A stretch of 64,000 nt of DNA from Heterohyrax brucei (lineage: Eukaryota; Chordata; Mammalia; Hyracoidea; Procaviidae). The stretch spans positions 195,369,829 to 195,433,828 of the forward strand of contig CM053143.1 of NCBI GenBank assembly GCA_028571685.1. The letters run 5' to 3'. The position numbers and the translations under genes are program-made. Positions 35,966-47,029 of the stretch are shown piece after piece (position 1 is the first letter of the stretch; every line of letters starts with the position of its first letter). A model generated the notes under the pieces. The model was not told the origin of the DNA. It ran no database searches and worked only from the letters and a program-made list of their open reading frames with translations.

Positions 35966-36929
35966 GATCCATCCAGTGTTAAAGTCTCTGTCATCCCATC
36001 ACCTACCCCACCGGCAGCCCCTACTGCTTACAAGTGCCGGCCCGTTCTCAGCAGACATGAGTCTGGGGGCACTACCCTATCCTGGACAGACCTCAAGAAG
36101 CTGGGAAACCTGGGCTCCGTCTCAGCTGGTCTCAGCAGCTGCAGTTCCCAAGGAACTGATGGCCCTAAAGCCTGGGAGAGGTCCTGGGGCCTGGCTCAGC
36201 CACCGCCACCAGCAGAGGAGGCCTAGAAGCCAGGGCAGAGGAGCAGCCTTGACAGGCCACAGGGTCAAGGAGACGAGGTGCACAGGGGGCTTCAGTCTGG
36301 GGGGCGGTGGGCCGGCTGCTGAGCTGCATGGGGGCTTGCATCAGCCCCGCGTCTTGGGACGTGCAGGAGAACCTTTACCTAGTGAACAGACGAGGGAATG
36401 GGGAACCCGAGGCCGGGAGGCGGGGCGCCGCGCTCCCTGGGCCTCCATTTCCCTGTCTGTCAAGCAGCCTAGTGGCCCTGGGTCTCGCTCGATCCTTGGG
36501 TTAGGGGAGCGGGGCCGGCAGAGTGGCCCCCAGTGCACGCAGGAGTCTCCGGGCGCCCCGGCCCCCAGCCCCCGGCGCCGCAGCCGCGGACACCTCCGTT
36601 TCCCGCCCCTCAGCACCGGCCCTCGGCCCAGCAGCCCCCGACGCCGCAGTCTCCCACCCACTGCCCCTGCGCCCCCAGTTCCGCGAGCCCAGCCCGCCCC
36701 CCGGCTCCCCGCCCCCTCCCAGTCCCGGCTCCGCCTCCCCGGCCCCGCCCCGGAGCCCCGCCCTCAAAGTGCCCCGCCCCCAGGAGCCCCTCCCCTCCCG
36801 GAGCCCTACCCCACCCCGCCCCACCTCCCTTTGTCTCTGGGGCCCCGCCCCCTAGGCGGCCCCGGCTCCTCATTGGCCGAGGTCGTGGCTGGGCGGGGCG
36901 CGCGGGGCGCCTGCGCAGTGTGCCCGGCT

Positions 36930-37084
36930 GCTCCCCGCGCGGCCGATCCTGAACCGAGCGGAGCGGAGCGAGCGGGCCGGTCGGACCTCGGAGGCCCCTC
37001 CCGGGCATTGTTGCGGCCCCGCCGCTGTCGGCCTGTTGGCGCGGCCGGCGCGCATCCCGGAGCCAGGCTGCCGGGAGCGGCGAG
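36930..37084 (+). other. AFAP1: AFAP1 non-coding exon 1 (inferred)
   Basis: AFAP1 encodes actin filament-associated protein 1, an adaptor with PH domains that cross-links F-actin and binds Src kinase; its coding sequence starts downstream of a non-coding first exon. Here the exon would begin shortly after the NRF1-like site and end at a strong donor, GAG followed by GTGAGG (intron from 37085). No ATG lies between 36930 and 37084, consistent with 5' UTR. The start is approximate because no TATA box or initiator fixes it. The gene name rests on synteny, not on coding sequence. I did not find the first coding exon in the remaining 27 kb, which fits a long intron 1. Confidence 0.55.
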
Positions 37085-37570
37085 GTGAGGGACCGCCGGA
37101 GCCGGGGGCGGGGGACGGGCGACGGGCGGGGGTCCCCCGGGTCGGCCCCTGAGGCGGCAGGACGGGTGGGGACGGAACCGGGTCGCTGCGTTCGGCATTG
37201 TCGCGGCCCAGGCGACACCTGGGGATCGCGCTGCTGTGACCCCGCGTGGGCGCTCGTGAGTCGTCCGGCCACCCGGCGAATGGGGAGCTGCCTCGACCCG
37301 GGTGGTGTTCCCACTTGACTCTGTGCCTGTCACCGAGGGCGACCTCGCGTGGGCCTCCCCGCGTGGTGTTCTGGTCACTCTGAGTAGGGGGCTCTGCTGA
37401 GATCTCCGTGATGTGCCTGGCTGTCTGTGCCTGTCAGCGAGGTGGCTGCTTGGAACCGCGCGTGGGGCGTCCAGCCTGTGAGTGGAGCGCTCATCCCCGT
37501 GGGGTGCCTGGGCGTGATTCCCCCCAGGTTGCGGCCACCCGGCTTTATGCTTTTGTTGATGGGTCCATAT

Positions 37571-37760
37571 GTTGGGGGTCTCGGGTTGGGAGGGATCGTC
37601 TGTTGGGGACCGTGTGTAGGGGGACTCGTGTGCGTGTTGGGGGTTCCAGTGTTGAGGGTCATGTGTTGGAGGGGTCCTGTGTTGGAGATTAGTGTGTTGG
37701 AGGGGTCCTGTGTTGGGGGTCGTGTGCTGGAGATCCTGTGTTGAGGGTGGTGTGTTGGAG
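37571..37760 (+). repeat. G-rich minisatellite downstream of exon 1
   Basis: Units of about 16-17 bases related to tgtgttggaggggtcc occur in roughly ten imperfect copies. The G-rich strand is the presumed sense strand. A canonical four-tract quadruplex motif lies at 37574-37594 (tracts GGGGG, GGG, GGG, GGG). Confidence 0.8.
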
Positions 37761-38382
37761 GCCCGTCCGCAGTCGCCGCGTTGTGGGGTGCAGCGGCTAT
37801 GCGCCGGGCGTAGCTGGCCCGGGGGCACGACAGAACCCCTTTTTCTGCCTTGTGCGCCGAGTGAGCTGCAGTCTGGGGCGCCGAGCGGGGGTTACGGCTC
37901 CCTGGGGGCGCCGACTGTCACCGCCCGCCGCCGCATTTCCGCTCTTCCTGCCCGGCTGGGGTTGGGGCCGCAGCCCGGCCTGCGCGCCGTGGGCTCTTCC
38001 GTTGGGATCGGGAGGAAAACAGCCCTGGAAGCCCGGCCTGTCCTGGGCAGCGCAGCCGGGCGGGGGTGGGAGCGTCCGCGGATTGGGCGGGCTGGACTCG
38101 CGTCCGAAGGGGCGTCCACACCCAGAGCTGGCCGTTACAAGGAGAAACAGGTTTGATCCCAGGACCAGCGGGTGGGCGGTGGGTGGGGTACAGGAGACCC
38201 AGCCTGCCCTCGGGCCTGGAAGTTCTTCGCCACCAGATGAAGTGCTATGTGCCTTTAGCGGACTTTTTAAAAACACTCATTATGTTCCAGGGATTACTCT
38301 GCTGAGGGGCCAGTCACACCAGGCAGGCTCCCCTTTATGACTGCTAGGGTCCCTGGGGGAAGGCCGCCAAAATGGGTACCCC
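37761..38382. other. Distal CpG island and flank
   Basis: CpG-rich to about 38110, then ordinary sequence. A short MIR-like scrap may lie near 38260-38305. No exon was recognised. Confidence 0.35.
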
Positions 38383-38528
38383 AAACCTACTGCCATCAAC
38401 TGGATTCCGAGGGCCCTGTGGACATGGTAGGACTGCCCCATAGAGTTTCCAAGGAGCTCCTGGTGGATTTGAACTGCTGGCCTCTTAGTTCCTAGCACAG
38501 CACCTAACCAGTAGACCACCAGGATTTC
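38383..38528 (-). mobile_element. AfroSINE, left arm of inverted pair
   Basis: The full reverse copy runs from aaacctactgccatcaactg to the inverted head ccagtagaccaccaggattt. It abuts an oppositely oriented copy. Confidence 0.85.
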
Positions 38529-38640
38529 CAACCAGAAGGTCTGCAGTTCAGATCCATCAGGCGCTCCTTGGAAACTATGGGGCAGTTCTCGCCTTGTCCT
38601 GTAGGTCCTTATGAGTCATATCAATGGGCTGATGGCCGTG
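38529..38640 (+). mobile_element. AfroSINE, right arm of inverted pair
   Basis: The 5'-truncated plus-strand copy starts near the B-box region (ctgcagttcagatccatcag), then tccttggaaactatggggca and a diverged tail. With the left arm it forms a foldback with a short loop. Confidence 0.8.
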
Positions 38641-38699
38641 GATCAATGGGTTAGCCCTAATATCCACAGAAATTCTCTGTGAACAATGAAAAAAAAATA

Positions 38700-38765
38700 A
38701 AACCTGCTGCTGTCTGGGTCCATTGAGACCCCTAGCAACCCCGTACAACAGAGTAGAAACGCGGT
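38700..38765 (-). mobile_element. AfroSINE 3' fragment
   Basis: The reverse-strand tail shows ctgctgctgtctgggtccat and accccgtacaacagagtag. Confidence 0.5.
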
Positions 38766-38909
38766 GTCTAGATACAGGGGAACAAGACAGGCACAGCAAG
38801 GTGGCTGTAGCTGTCACACAGCCCACCTTGAGCACACTCAGGCTCTTCCTAGAGAACCCCTCAGCCCCTGCGCACCCCCCACACCCAGCTCTAGTCATCT
38901 GATGCTTGG

Positions 38910-39055
38910 CCTAGATGGGGGTGGCACAGCAGTTAGGTGCTACGGCTGCTTATCAAAAGGTCAGCAGTTCAAATCCACTAGGTGCTCCTTGGAGACTCTA
39001 TGGGGCAGTTCCGTGGGATCACTGTGGGTCAGAATCGACTCAGCAGCATGGAGCT
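38910..39055 (+). mobile_element. AfroSINE
   Basis: It shows ggtgctacggctgcttatca, agttcaaatccactaggtgc and the tail cagaatcgactcagcagcat. Confidence 0.85.
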
Positions 39056-39399
39056 CCAGCTTGTCTTGGCTTCTCTCTGGAGCCGGCCTGGATCTTCTCA
39101 CCTCCTGCCCCTAAGGGATGAAAGCTTCCAGGGCAGAGGGTCTGGGGAGGAAGTGGTTAACTGTGGTGGCCCCTGGGGCTTAGGGTCAGCAGTTCTCCAC
39201 TCTCATAGACTGTTGCTGAGTCGGGTGTGACGGCGGGGGTGGGGGAAGGTGACCCCATGGCCATTGGAGGACCACTGGGGTCCGTAGTGTTCCCAGTGGC
39301 TGGGTTTTGGTAGGGGATCGCCTCGGGATGGGCTGGAACCTTCTTTTGGTTAGCTGCGAGCGCGCTGACCACATTGCCACTCAGGGCGTGCTGGTGGGA

Positions 39400-39575
39400 G
39401 CCATAGAGTCAGTTTCCAGTTCCTAGTGTCCGCATGTGACACACTGCCCCAGAGAGTTTTCTGGCTGTAATCTGTAGGGCAGCAGATCTCAGGGTCTGTC
39501 TCCCACGAAGCCGCTGGGCGCATTCAGACAGACAATCTTTTTCTTAGCAGCCGAGAGCTTTACCAGTTGGGCTAC
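39400..39575 (-). mobile_element. AfroSINE variant
   Basis: The reverse copy is diverged; gagtcagtttccagttccta marks one end and an inverted head, tttaccagttgggctaccaa, the other. Confidence 0.55.
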
Positions 39576-39595
39576 CAACTATTGGATTAATAAAC

Positions 39596-39812
39596 CGCAA
39601 AACCAAACCAGTTCTCATCAAGTCTGTTTCGACTCATAGCGACCCTATAGGTTATAGACGCTATTAATTCCTTGTATCTGACTCAGAGCGACTTGTAGGA
39701 CAACAGAACTGCCCCGCAGGGTTTCCGAGGTGGATGGCCCCTTCCCCAGTCCCCCTGGGAGCGGCTAGTTAGCCGCTGGGCCCTTAACTGCTGCCCCACC
39801 AGGGTCTCTGTG
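39596..39812 (-). mobile_element. AfroSINE-related copies, one or two fused
   Basis: Two tail-like blocks (tctgtttcgactcatagcga; gtatctgactcagagcgact) precede a single inverted head (cccttaactgctgccccacc), suggesting insertion of one copy next to another or a partial tail duplication. Confidence 0.6.
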
Positions 39813-40202
39813 AGTGAGAATGGGCTGTGTGGCGGTGGGCTTGTGTGGCTGGTATTAGTGCCTCGCGTCTGCTGCCCCGGTATCACCATGGCTCACAGTG
39901 GACCCAAGGGGGGTGAGTTTGGCCTTCTGTCTGTGGTCTGCTGTCTGGTGTGACGGTGTCTCTGACTGGAACGGTCACCAGCCCCTGACTTCTGAGCACC
40001 CTCTCCGCCCTGGGTTCAAGCCCTGTCCGTGAGGGCAGTGACAGACGGACTCCCTCGTGGCGCGGCAGACGTGACCGCAATTCTGCAGAGGATGGGTCCT
40101 AAAGTGGTTTTTCTGGTGTTAAGAGCCGTTTAGTCAGGCGGGGGTGCACTTTGTCCCAGAGCTAAGCCAGGCGTCGGTGATGGCACCTGGGGGACCTTTC
40201 GG

Positions 40203-40366
40203 AGACATTGCTGGTGCAGTGGTTAGTGCTACGGCTGCTCACCGAAAGGTCGGCAGTTCCGATCCGCCAGGCGCTCCTTGGAAACTATGGGGCAGTCCTA
40301 CGCTGTCCTATAGGGTCGCTGTGAGTCAGAATCTACTCGAAGGCGTGGGGTTTGGTATTTCGTTTT
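40203..40366 (+). mobile_element. AfroSINE, first of three in tandem
   Basis: It is near full length: gctggtgcagtggttagtgc, cggcagttccgatccgccag, tccttggaaactatggggca, gtcgctgtgagtcagaatct and a T-rich end. Confidence 0.88.
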
Positions 40367-40386
40367 TGATTGTTACACGTACTACA

Positions 40387-40549
40387 TGGAGCCCTCCAGT
40401 GGTTCAGAGCTCGGCTGAAAACTAAGGGGTCAGCAGTTCCAGTCCACTGGCTGCTCCTTGGAAATGCTGTGGGCCACTTTTCGTCTGACTGCTAAGGTCA
40501 CTAGGAGTTGGAATGGACTCAGCAGCAGTGGGGTTGGTTGCTTGGTTTG
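40387..40549 (+). mobile_element. AfroSINE, second of three in tandem
   Basis: It shows gagccctccagtggttcaga, gcagttccagtccactggct, ctccttggaaatgctgtggg and ggagttggaatggactcagc. Confidence 0.85.
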
Positions 40550-40700
40550 GTGGTGTAGTGTTGAAGGTGCTTGCTGGGAGGTCAGCAGTTCCAACCCACC
40601 GGGCGCTCCTTGGAAACTCTGTGCGGCACTTCTGCTCCGTCTGTAGGGCTGCTGAGTTGGAATGGACTTGTCGGCAGGGGATTTCATTTGGTGCCTTTGG
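40550..40700 (+). mobile_element. AfroSINE, third of three in tandem
   Basis: It shows ggtggtgtagtgttgaaggt, agttccaacccaccgggcgc, tccttggaaactctgtgcgg and gagttggaatggacttgtcg. It directly abuts the second copy. Confidence 0.85.
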
Positions 40701-41449
40701 GGGACCCTTTCGGGGTTGACCCTCCACATCTCCCTGGTCTTGGTTGACTTGCAGTGTCTGCCCCGTCTGGCCTGAGTGTGGCCGCTTTTTTCCGACAAAC
40801 CTGTTGGGTGCAAGTCTTTCACCTGGAATGTCTTCTTGATCTTTGAATGTCTCGTGAAGTCTGAGATTTTATTTTGGGAAATCGGAAACAAACAGGATCC
40901 TGGGAGTGTCTCGGGTAGGTATACTTGGCTTTGTATAATGGGTGTTTTCTGACTTGAGTTTAAAATTACTACTCACAAAAAATTACATCGTGTGTTCAAA
41001 TGACCTGTGAGGAAGCGCCACTTCTGAGAAATAGAGTTACTGACCCTCCTTAGGGCCAAGGTCCCTTCCGGCCTCTGACTGCCGAGGTGGCACCCGGCTG
41101 AGCTGGATTTAGTTGAGCAGGTTGGACACATGGCTTCCCCCGCTGGCCTCCCTTGTTTGGGTGACACAGTGAGCGAGTGTCAGTAGCCAAGCACGGTCTT
41201 CAGGGGAGTTACTTGGCTGGGTGGGGTGAAGCACTGTTATAGTTTTTCCTTAGCTCAGTGGGGTTTTCACCTTTATTTTGATATACAGTCTTATGTTTTT
41301 GAAAAGGAACTTGCTTTTATACGCTTTTTGAACTCAGCAATTTCCACAGGTGGTTGGTTTGGCTTGGAGACCTTATTTTGCAGGGGATCTTCTAAGACAC
41401 CCCTGAATTTCATTCCAGGCTCTCACAGAGCACACTCATGCTGTTAGGG
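40701..41449. other. No gene seen
   Basis: No SINE or LINE could be assigned between the SINE trimer and the next copy. Confidence 0.3.
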
Positions 41450-41656
41450 GCCCTGGTGGTACAGTGGTTAGGCACATAGCTGCTAATCAAAGTTTGGGGA
41501 TTTGGGCCCGCCCGCTGTTACGAGAGAGAAAGGCCTGGCGGTCTGCTTCTGTGAAGACCTGCAGCCTCAGAGTCCTGCCGGGCCGCTTCCCTCTGTCTAG
41601 TGGGTCCCTTTCGAGTCAGGACGGGCTCGGGTGGTGGGTTGGGTTTGCTGGTTTGG
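41450..41656 (+). mobile_element. AfroSINE variant
   Basis: It shows gccctggtggtacagtggtt at the head, an internal gagaaaggcctggcggtctg block (the longer variant) and a tcgagtcaggacgggctcgg tail. Confidence 0.7.
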
Positions 41657-42611
41657 TCATCACTGCTTTTCCTGAGACTGAGATAGCGGCTGGCTGCTCT
41701 CTGCCAACAGAGTCCCGTGTCCGTGTCCCAGGTTTGAATTCCACATTGGAAAAGCTGGGAAGGCAGGTGCCTCAGGACATAAGATAGGCTGGTAACTTTT
41801 CAAAGCTTTTACTGCGGTCAAAATCAGGCACCAGAAAACATTTGCTACTTCTGTAACCTCTGCATGTGACATGCAGTGGCACCTTGGGCGACTATTCTCA
41901 CGACCTTTCTTGAAAATACCGTTTCCCTGTGTTTTTGGTGAAGGTAGGTTCCCGTCTGAGTGTTTCCATGCGTCTCGTTCAGTGACATCAGCTCCATTTT
42001 CCACAAGGTATAAACGTTCTCCAGCGGGACCCTTCTTGTCCCATTTTTGGGGTTCCAGGTCCCCTGCCCTCTTACCCCGGTCTTTGCTCTAGGGTGAATG
42101 TTGACCTTTCGGGCGATGGCTTTCTAGGAGAGCACTGTTGTCAAGAGTCATCTCCTTTCCTTTGTGTGTCTCTCTGCTCTTTCACTGAAAGGTGACGTCC
42201 GAGGATAGTTTCAGGTTTAAAGGTCTGACGGCAGCAGTCGCCGGGAGCCCCCTGGCCTCAACCTGCCCGGTTAGTCTGGCGTTTGGCAGGAATCTGAGTT
42301 TCGTTCTACATTTTTCCCCTGTGCTATCCATGGCCATCTGTTGTGACCCAGGTTGGGGCCGTCCGTGGCTTCTCACTCTCCTTTTCCAGATCATTCTACC
42401 ACTGTTGACAGAAGCTTGGTGCCCTCTAAGCCAGCTCCCACGTCCCCTCCTTTTCTTAAATAGGGGAGAAGCTTCACGTAGGAAGAAAAGGGGGAGGGGC
42501 ACCCGTTTGGGGAGGGCTCCTTGTGACAGGCAGAAAATGCCCCTTTGAGATGGGTGAGCCTCTGCAGTTGGGTGCTCTATTTCAGGATTGTCCTTGCTGG
42601 TTCTAGATGGC
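41657..42611. other. No gene seen; possible L1 scrap
   Basis: About 41800-41880 has L1-like features (ttttactgcggtcaaaatca). The rest is unassigned. Confidence 0.3.
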
Positions 42612-43130
42612 CATTGTTTTACTGTGGTGACACGTCCGTGACACGGAGTCTGCTACTGTGACCATTCTGAAGCACACAACCCGGTGACCTCAGTTTCATT
42701 CCTCTGTTACGCAACCATCACCACTGAAATTTCCCCAAGTTTTCCAGCGAACGCCCTGAGCAGAGACGGCGCTCCTGAGCCGTAACTCCCCTCCCTCCTC
42801 CTGCCCTGGGAGCCCCGGAAGCCTGCTTCCATCTCTCTGCTGCAGACACTGCGTGTGACCGGGACGCTCAGCGGGGTCCTCTCCGATGCCGTGCCTGTTG
42901 GGTGATGAGCCTGGGGCCTGAGTCTCTCTGTGTGGCTGAGTGATAGTCCACAGCGTGACCGGACCACGTTCTGGGTGTCATTCCTCTGCTGATGGGCGGG
43001 AGAGCCGTCGTGCTCTCTGTGGGACGAAAAGGGTGCACCCTGCTGAGCTGCGCTCTCCCTGTCACCGGAGGCTCCCTTGGTTGCTTGTCCCTGCTGTGTG
43101 GTCCTGCAGGTGAAGTGGCAGCTGGGTGCT
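42612..43130 (-). mobile_element. Old L1 LINE 3' region
   Basis: The reverse L1 3' UTR-like sequence shows ttgttttactgtggtgacac, gttacgcaaccatcaccact and a tcattcctctgctgatgggc segment. It is diverged and GC-drifted. Confidence 0.55.
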
Positions 43131-43417
43131 TCCTGCGTCAGGTCGGGATGATTCCGTCACCTGTCCAGCCCCCCCCCCCGCACCCCGGCTGGTACGGGCA
43201 GTGAATGCACTCCCTCAGCCGCTTACCGAAGGCTGAAGGGTTGAGTCCAGAAGAAAAGCCTGGCCTCTGAGTGTTTTAAACCAACCATCTCGTGTCTTTT
43301 ACATTTCTTTCACTTGGAGGTAGAGGGATAGATTTTCTACCCAGGCTGAGAGTCTCCCTCCCCCTTCATGTCATTTCTCAAATGGTTTTTCTTCTCTTCT
43401 CTGTTTAAAAGTTCTTT

Positions 43418-43598
43418 TGTGTCCACCACTGTCACAGTTCTGACTCGCAGTGACCCTGTAGGACAGGAGAGCTGCCCCAGAGGCTCCCCGCACTGTTGTC
43501 TGTACGGAGGCAGACGGCCACATCTTTCTGTGACGCAGTGCCCGGTGGGTCCCGACTGCTGACCTCTCGGCTGGCAGACAGCTGCGTAACCACGATGA
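43418..43598 (-). mobile_element. AfroSINE
   Basis: The reverse copy shows cacagttctgactcgcagtg, gtaggacaggagagctgccc and tcccgactgctgacctctcg. Confidence 0.75.
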
Positions 43599-43761
43599 CT
43601 TTGAGGTTACCGTCACGGTCTGGGAAACTACAAATCCCGCTTCAGGACGCGGGCTCTGGGGGAGGGGCCCCATCAGCCCCGGGATTGGGGTCCTTCCTTC
43701 TCAGGGGTCCTTGCTGTCTCCACCTGGCCTCAGACTCTCGTCGATGTGGCTTCCTTTTTGT

Positions 43762-44405
43762 ACTGAATCTCCTTCTTTAACAAATTGTGGTTGAATGAAA
43801 ATGTACATTCCCCTATAAATTTGCCTGCCTACCTGTATGCAGCTCCCACTGCTCTCCCTGCCCGGTGACAGCACACCCTTCCTCTCCGCTCCGTACATGT
43901 CTTATCCTCCCGACAATCTCCTGTCCCCTCCTCTCCACCCACTCCTCCGCCTCCAGGAAGAGGTCAGCAGGACGACATCCCTACAGAAGCACAGGACCAC
44001 AAAGTGCACACATGATGTGGTCACTCTGGGTCGCCGAGTCTCACCCATTCCTGTCCAAAGAGTCACCTCCATTATGATTTATGGACCGGGGCAGCATCAG
44101 GGCCAGGGGCCATGCTCCCAGGGGAACTCAGAGGCCCCTGGGCCATCAGTTGCATTCTTTTAGTGGAGATCTCAGGGTGCACCCCTTTTTATTCTTGTGT
44201 TGTCAGTGAGACCCAACTTTGTGAGCTCCATCACAGCCATCACTGGTGGTGGCCGGGCACCATCTGGTTCTTCTGGTCACAAGTCAGTGTAGTCACCCAC
44301 TCACGTGGGTCTCTCTGTCTCCGGGGTTCTCTTGCCCACATGTCATTTTGGTCCTTGGTGACCATCCGTTCCTGCTGAGCTGGGACCACTTGCTGTGGCC
44401 TCGGT
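43762..44405 (-). mobile_element. L1 LINE 3' end
   Basis: The reverse copy shows ctttaacaaattgtggttga, gtgacagcacacccttcctc, tcttatcctcccgacaatct, and the ggtggccgggcaccatctgg block shared with 10020, 55590 and 63310. Confidence 0.65.
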
Positions 44406-44523
44406 GAATCTGCTTGTTTTTATATCTCAAAGTGACTGGCTTAGGAAACACTAGACGGATAGGGATTCATGAGCATAACAGAGAAAATCGGGTTCCCACA
44501 TGGAACTGCATCCGCAACGCGTG

Positions 44524-44712
44524 CGAACCCAAACTCGACGGCCCTGAGTCAATTCAGACTCACCGTAACTCTATAAAGCATGTAAAACTGCCCGTAGGGT
44601 CCGAGGCTGTCCACGCTTCGGGAGCAGACTCGTCCTGCCGAGCGGCTGGGGGTTCCCACCACGGACCTCTCAGCGGAGGAGTGCCTCACCACTGCACCAC
44701 CGAAGTTCTCCT
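44524..44712 (-). mobile_element. AfroSINE
   Basis: The reverse copy shows gagtcaattcagactcaccg, aaactgcccgtagggtccga and cctcaccactgcaccaccga. Confidence 0.75.
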
Positions 44713-44724
44713 GTTGTATAGCAA

Positions 44725-44895
44725 AGACACAAAGCAAGCCTGTGGCCGTCAAGTCAGTTCCTTCTCCTCATGACCCTGGAGGACACGGGAGAACTGCCCC
44801 AGAGGGCTTCCAAGGAGAGGCGGGTGGATTTGAACTGCTGACCTTTGGGTGAGCCGCTGTAGCCCTAACCACTGCACCACCACTGTGTCTGTTCT
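44725..44895 (-). mobile_element. AfroSINE
   Basis: The reverse copy in the same orientation as its neighbour shows gccgtcaagtcagttccttc, ggtggatttgaactgctgac and cctaaccactgcaccaccac. Confidence 0.85.
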
Positions 44896-45039
44896 CATGA
44901 GCTGCTGGAACATGGGCTTAGAGCAGCGATGACTACGGGGACTGTGTGGGGACGGCACGGGGCCAGGCCGTGTTTCGTCCTGTTCCGTGTGGGGCCAGCG
45001 TGAGTGGGAATGACCTCAGAACAACAGCAAATGCCGCAC

Positions 45040-46215
45040 TTTCAGGGAGAGGCTACTACCTGGGTGCATCCAGCACAGCAAGCCCGTCACACACAGTGCC
45101 GCTTGCCCCGCCGCTCCCCCCAGCCTGTGACGGCACACCTCCCCTTTGCGCCCTGTGCTTCCTGTGACCCTACAGCCAGCTCCTGTCCCCTCCTCTGCAC
45201 CCCGTCCCGCCCCTGGACAGGAGCCGCTCGGACAGCCTCCTGTGTCTGTAGGCCGAGGTGCACGCACTTCCTCAGCATCGGTCTGTGCGGAGCGGGCCTC
45301 TGCATGGGCCTCAGCTCGGGGCTGGCTGGGGGCCCGGGGACCACGTGCTCAGCGGGCTGTCTGGGCTGTCGGGCCACTGCGTCTGGTCTTTTAAGAGTTC
45401 CAGATCCGCACCCGCACTTTTCTCCCGCCATGGCAGGGGCTCTAGGTGGTGTCCCCTCTCAGGGCAGTCATTGGTGGTGGCCGTGGACGGCCACGCTGGT
45501 GGAGTCTCTGGATCACGTGGCCCCTTTTGTGTGCTGGACTCGTGTTTTCCTTGTGCCCTTGATGTCCTTCGGTGTCCTCTGCACTGGGTGGACGGGGACC
45601 AGGTGATGCTCTGTAGAAGGCCACTTGCTGGCTTTTAAAGACTCCAGATGCCACTCACTAAAATGGGGTGCAGAACATTGCCGATTGAGCTAGATGCCCC
45701 CTGAAACAGATCCCTGCCCCTGTTAACTCTGTCCTTTGAAGTGCTGGGCGGTCTTTAGGAATGCTCCTAGCTTTTGGTGCGGTCCACCTGTGCCGACCTC
45801 CCTCCCACTGAGTACCGTCACTCCTTCCGTCTAACCCAGTCACCCCTTCCGCCTAACCCAATTCCTATTCACTGTCTCATCTACGAAGACCTCGTTCCCT
45901 TCCTTCCTGTCTGTGCTTAAAGATTCTTTTCTTCAGTGCTTAAGCCTCATGATAGTGTTCTCCCATGATATTGGTCCTTTGGTGACCGACTGATGTCCCT
46001 CAGCATAATGTCTCCCAGATGGCTCCACGCTGTGACATGTTCCCTACGGCCAGTGGTGTTCTTTACCGTTGCGTTGTGTCCCGCTGGGCGAGCATACCAT
46101 AGTTTGCCCGTCTGTCTGTTGATGGGCACCGAGGCCGGCTCTCTTCTTGTTGTTCTGGCCAGGGCAGCAGCCAGCGCTGGGGTGCAGGTATCTGTGCGGC
46201 GGCCCTCGTGTCTCT
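45040..46215 (-). mobile_element. L1 LINE 3' end, about 1.2 kb
   Basis: The longest L1 3' copy here in reverse. It contains gtgacggcacacctcccctt, the ggtggccgtggacggccacg block, a tagatgccccctgaaacaga section, and the L1 phrases cctcagcataatgtctccca and tctgttgatgggcaccgagg. Confidence 0.7.
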
Positions 46216-46304
46216 AAGATACTGACTAATAGAGTCAGGCTAGCTTGGTCCAGGTTTTTTGGACCAGAGACCTGAGTGGAATTTTGGCCCATTATGGCTC
46301 TTGT

Positions 46305-46380
46305 TCTAGTCCAGCTGCTTCTCTGAGCTTTGGTTTCCTTGTCTGTAAAATGGGGTGATTGTTTGCCATGCCGTCCTAAC
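46305..46380 (+). repeat. MIR fragment
   Basis: The MIR core is visible: cttctctgagctttggtttc then cttgtctgtaaaatggggtg. Confidence 0.7.
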
Positions 46381-46701
46381 TCCCTCGTGGGGAGCCGGTG
46401 AACTCACTCGCGGAGCAGCATTTGGGGAGCTGGAGAACACAGTGCTGCCGAAGATTTTGAAAAGCTTCTTTAGGAGTGACATCAGTTCTTTTTTTTCCTT
46501 GAAAGCCCCAAACATTCCATGCACCGAGGCTCTCGGATACGAGGTGCCGCGTAATGTCCATAGGTAGTTTTCTGTCTCTCACTGGCCCAGCCGGTCTGAC
46601 ATTTGAACGTCTGGGAAACGTCTAGTTCACCCTCCAGTAACTGATGGTCTCGTCTGAAGGAGACGAATGACTGTCCGTAATTTAGCCTTCAATCCTCCTT
46701 T

Positions 46702-46859
46702 TGATGGTGAAGTGGATAAGTGCTATGGCTGTTCACCAAAAGGTTGGCTGTTCGAATCCTTCAGGCGCTCCTAGGAGACTCTGTGGGGCAGTTGTGCTCT
46801 GCCTTATAGGGTTGCTATGAGCTGGAATCGATTTGATGGCAGTGGGTTTGCTTTTTTTG
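46702..46859 (+). mobile_element. AfroSINE
   Basis: It shows aagtgctatggctgttcacc, ctgttcgaatccttcaggcg, agggttgctatgagctggaa and a T run at the end. Confidence 0.88.
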
Positions 46860-47029
46860 GCTGGTTACTGATGTTCCTATGAGTGCTCCTATGGTGAACC
46901 GTAACTTCTGGACATTTGACTTCCCGAGTGACTGATCTCAAGGCTGGAAAATCCAGCAGATAGTGGGGGGTCAGGACAGCTAAAGTGTCCCCTGCTCACA
47001 GTGGAAGTATCTGGCCCTGGTAGCAGCAA

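Larger units (their letters stand above)
36500..38110 (+). promoter_or_regulatory. AFAP1: CpG island, AFAP1 promoter (inferred)
   Basis: The window's longest CpG-rich block. Core elements just upstream of the inferred exon are GC boxes (36843-36851, 36891-36899), an inverted CCAAT box (ATTGG, 36872-36876) and an NRF1-like GCGCCTGCGCAGTG (36907-36920). There is no TATA box, as usual for housekeeping-type promoters. The C-rich upstream segment (36540-36850) carries many ccccgcccc motifs. Assignment to AFAP1 is by position and direction next to ABLIM2, about 24 kb from the ABLIM2 poly(A) signal. Antisense transcription is possible at such promoters but not shown. Confidence 0.7.

Noticed and set aside
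35919..37088. 389-codon plus-strand open frame over the CpG island
   Set aside because: It is Pro/Arg/Ala-rich with no domain, crosses the promoter elements and ends at the splice donor. It is best explained by the lack of stops in GC-rich DNA.
36806..37828. 340-codon minus-strand open frame
   Set aside because: It overlaps the frame above and the TG-rich minisatellite, which creates its Thr/His/Pro repeats. There is no family signature.
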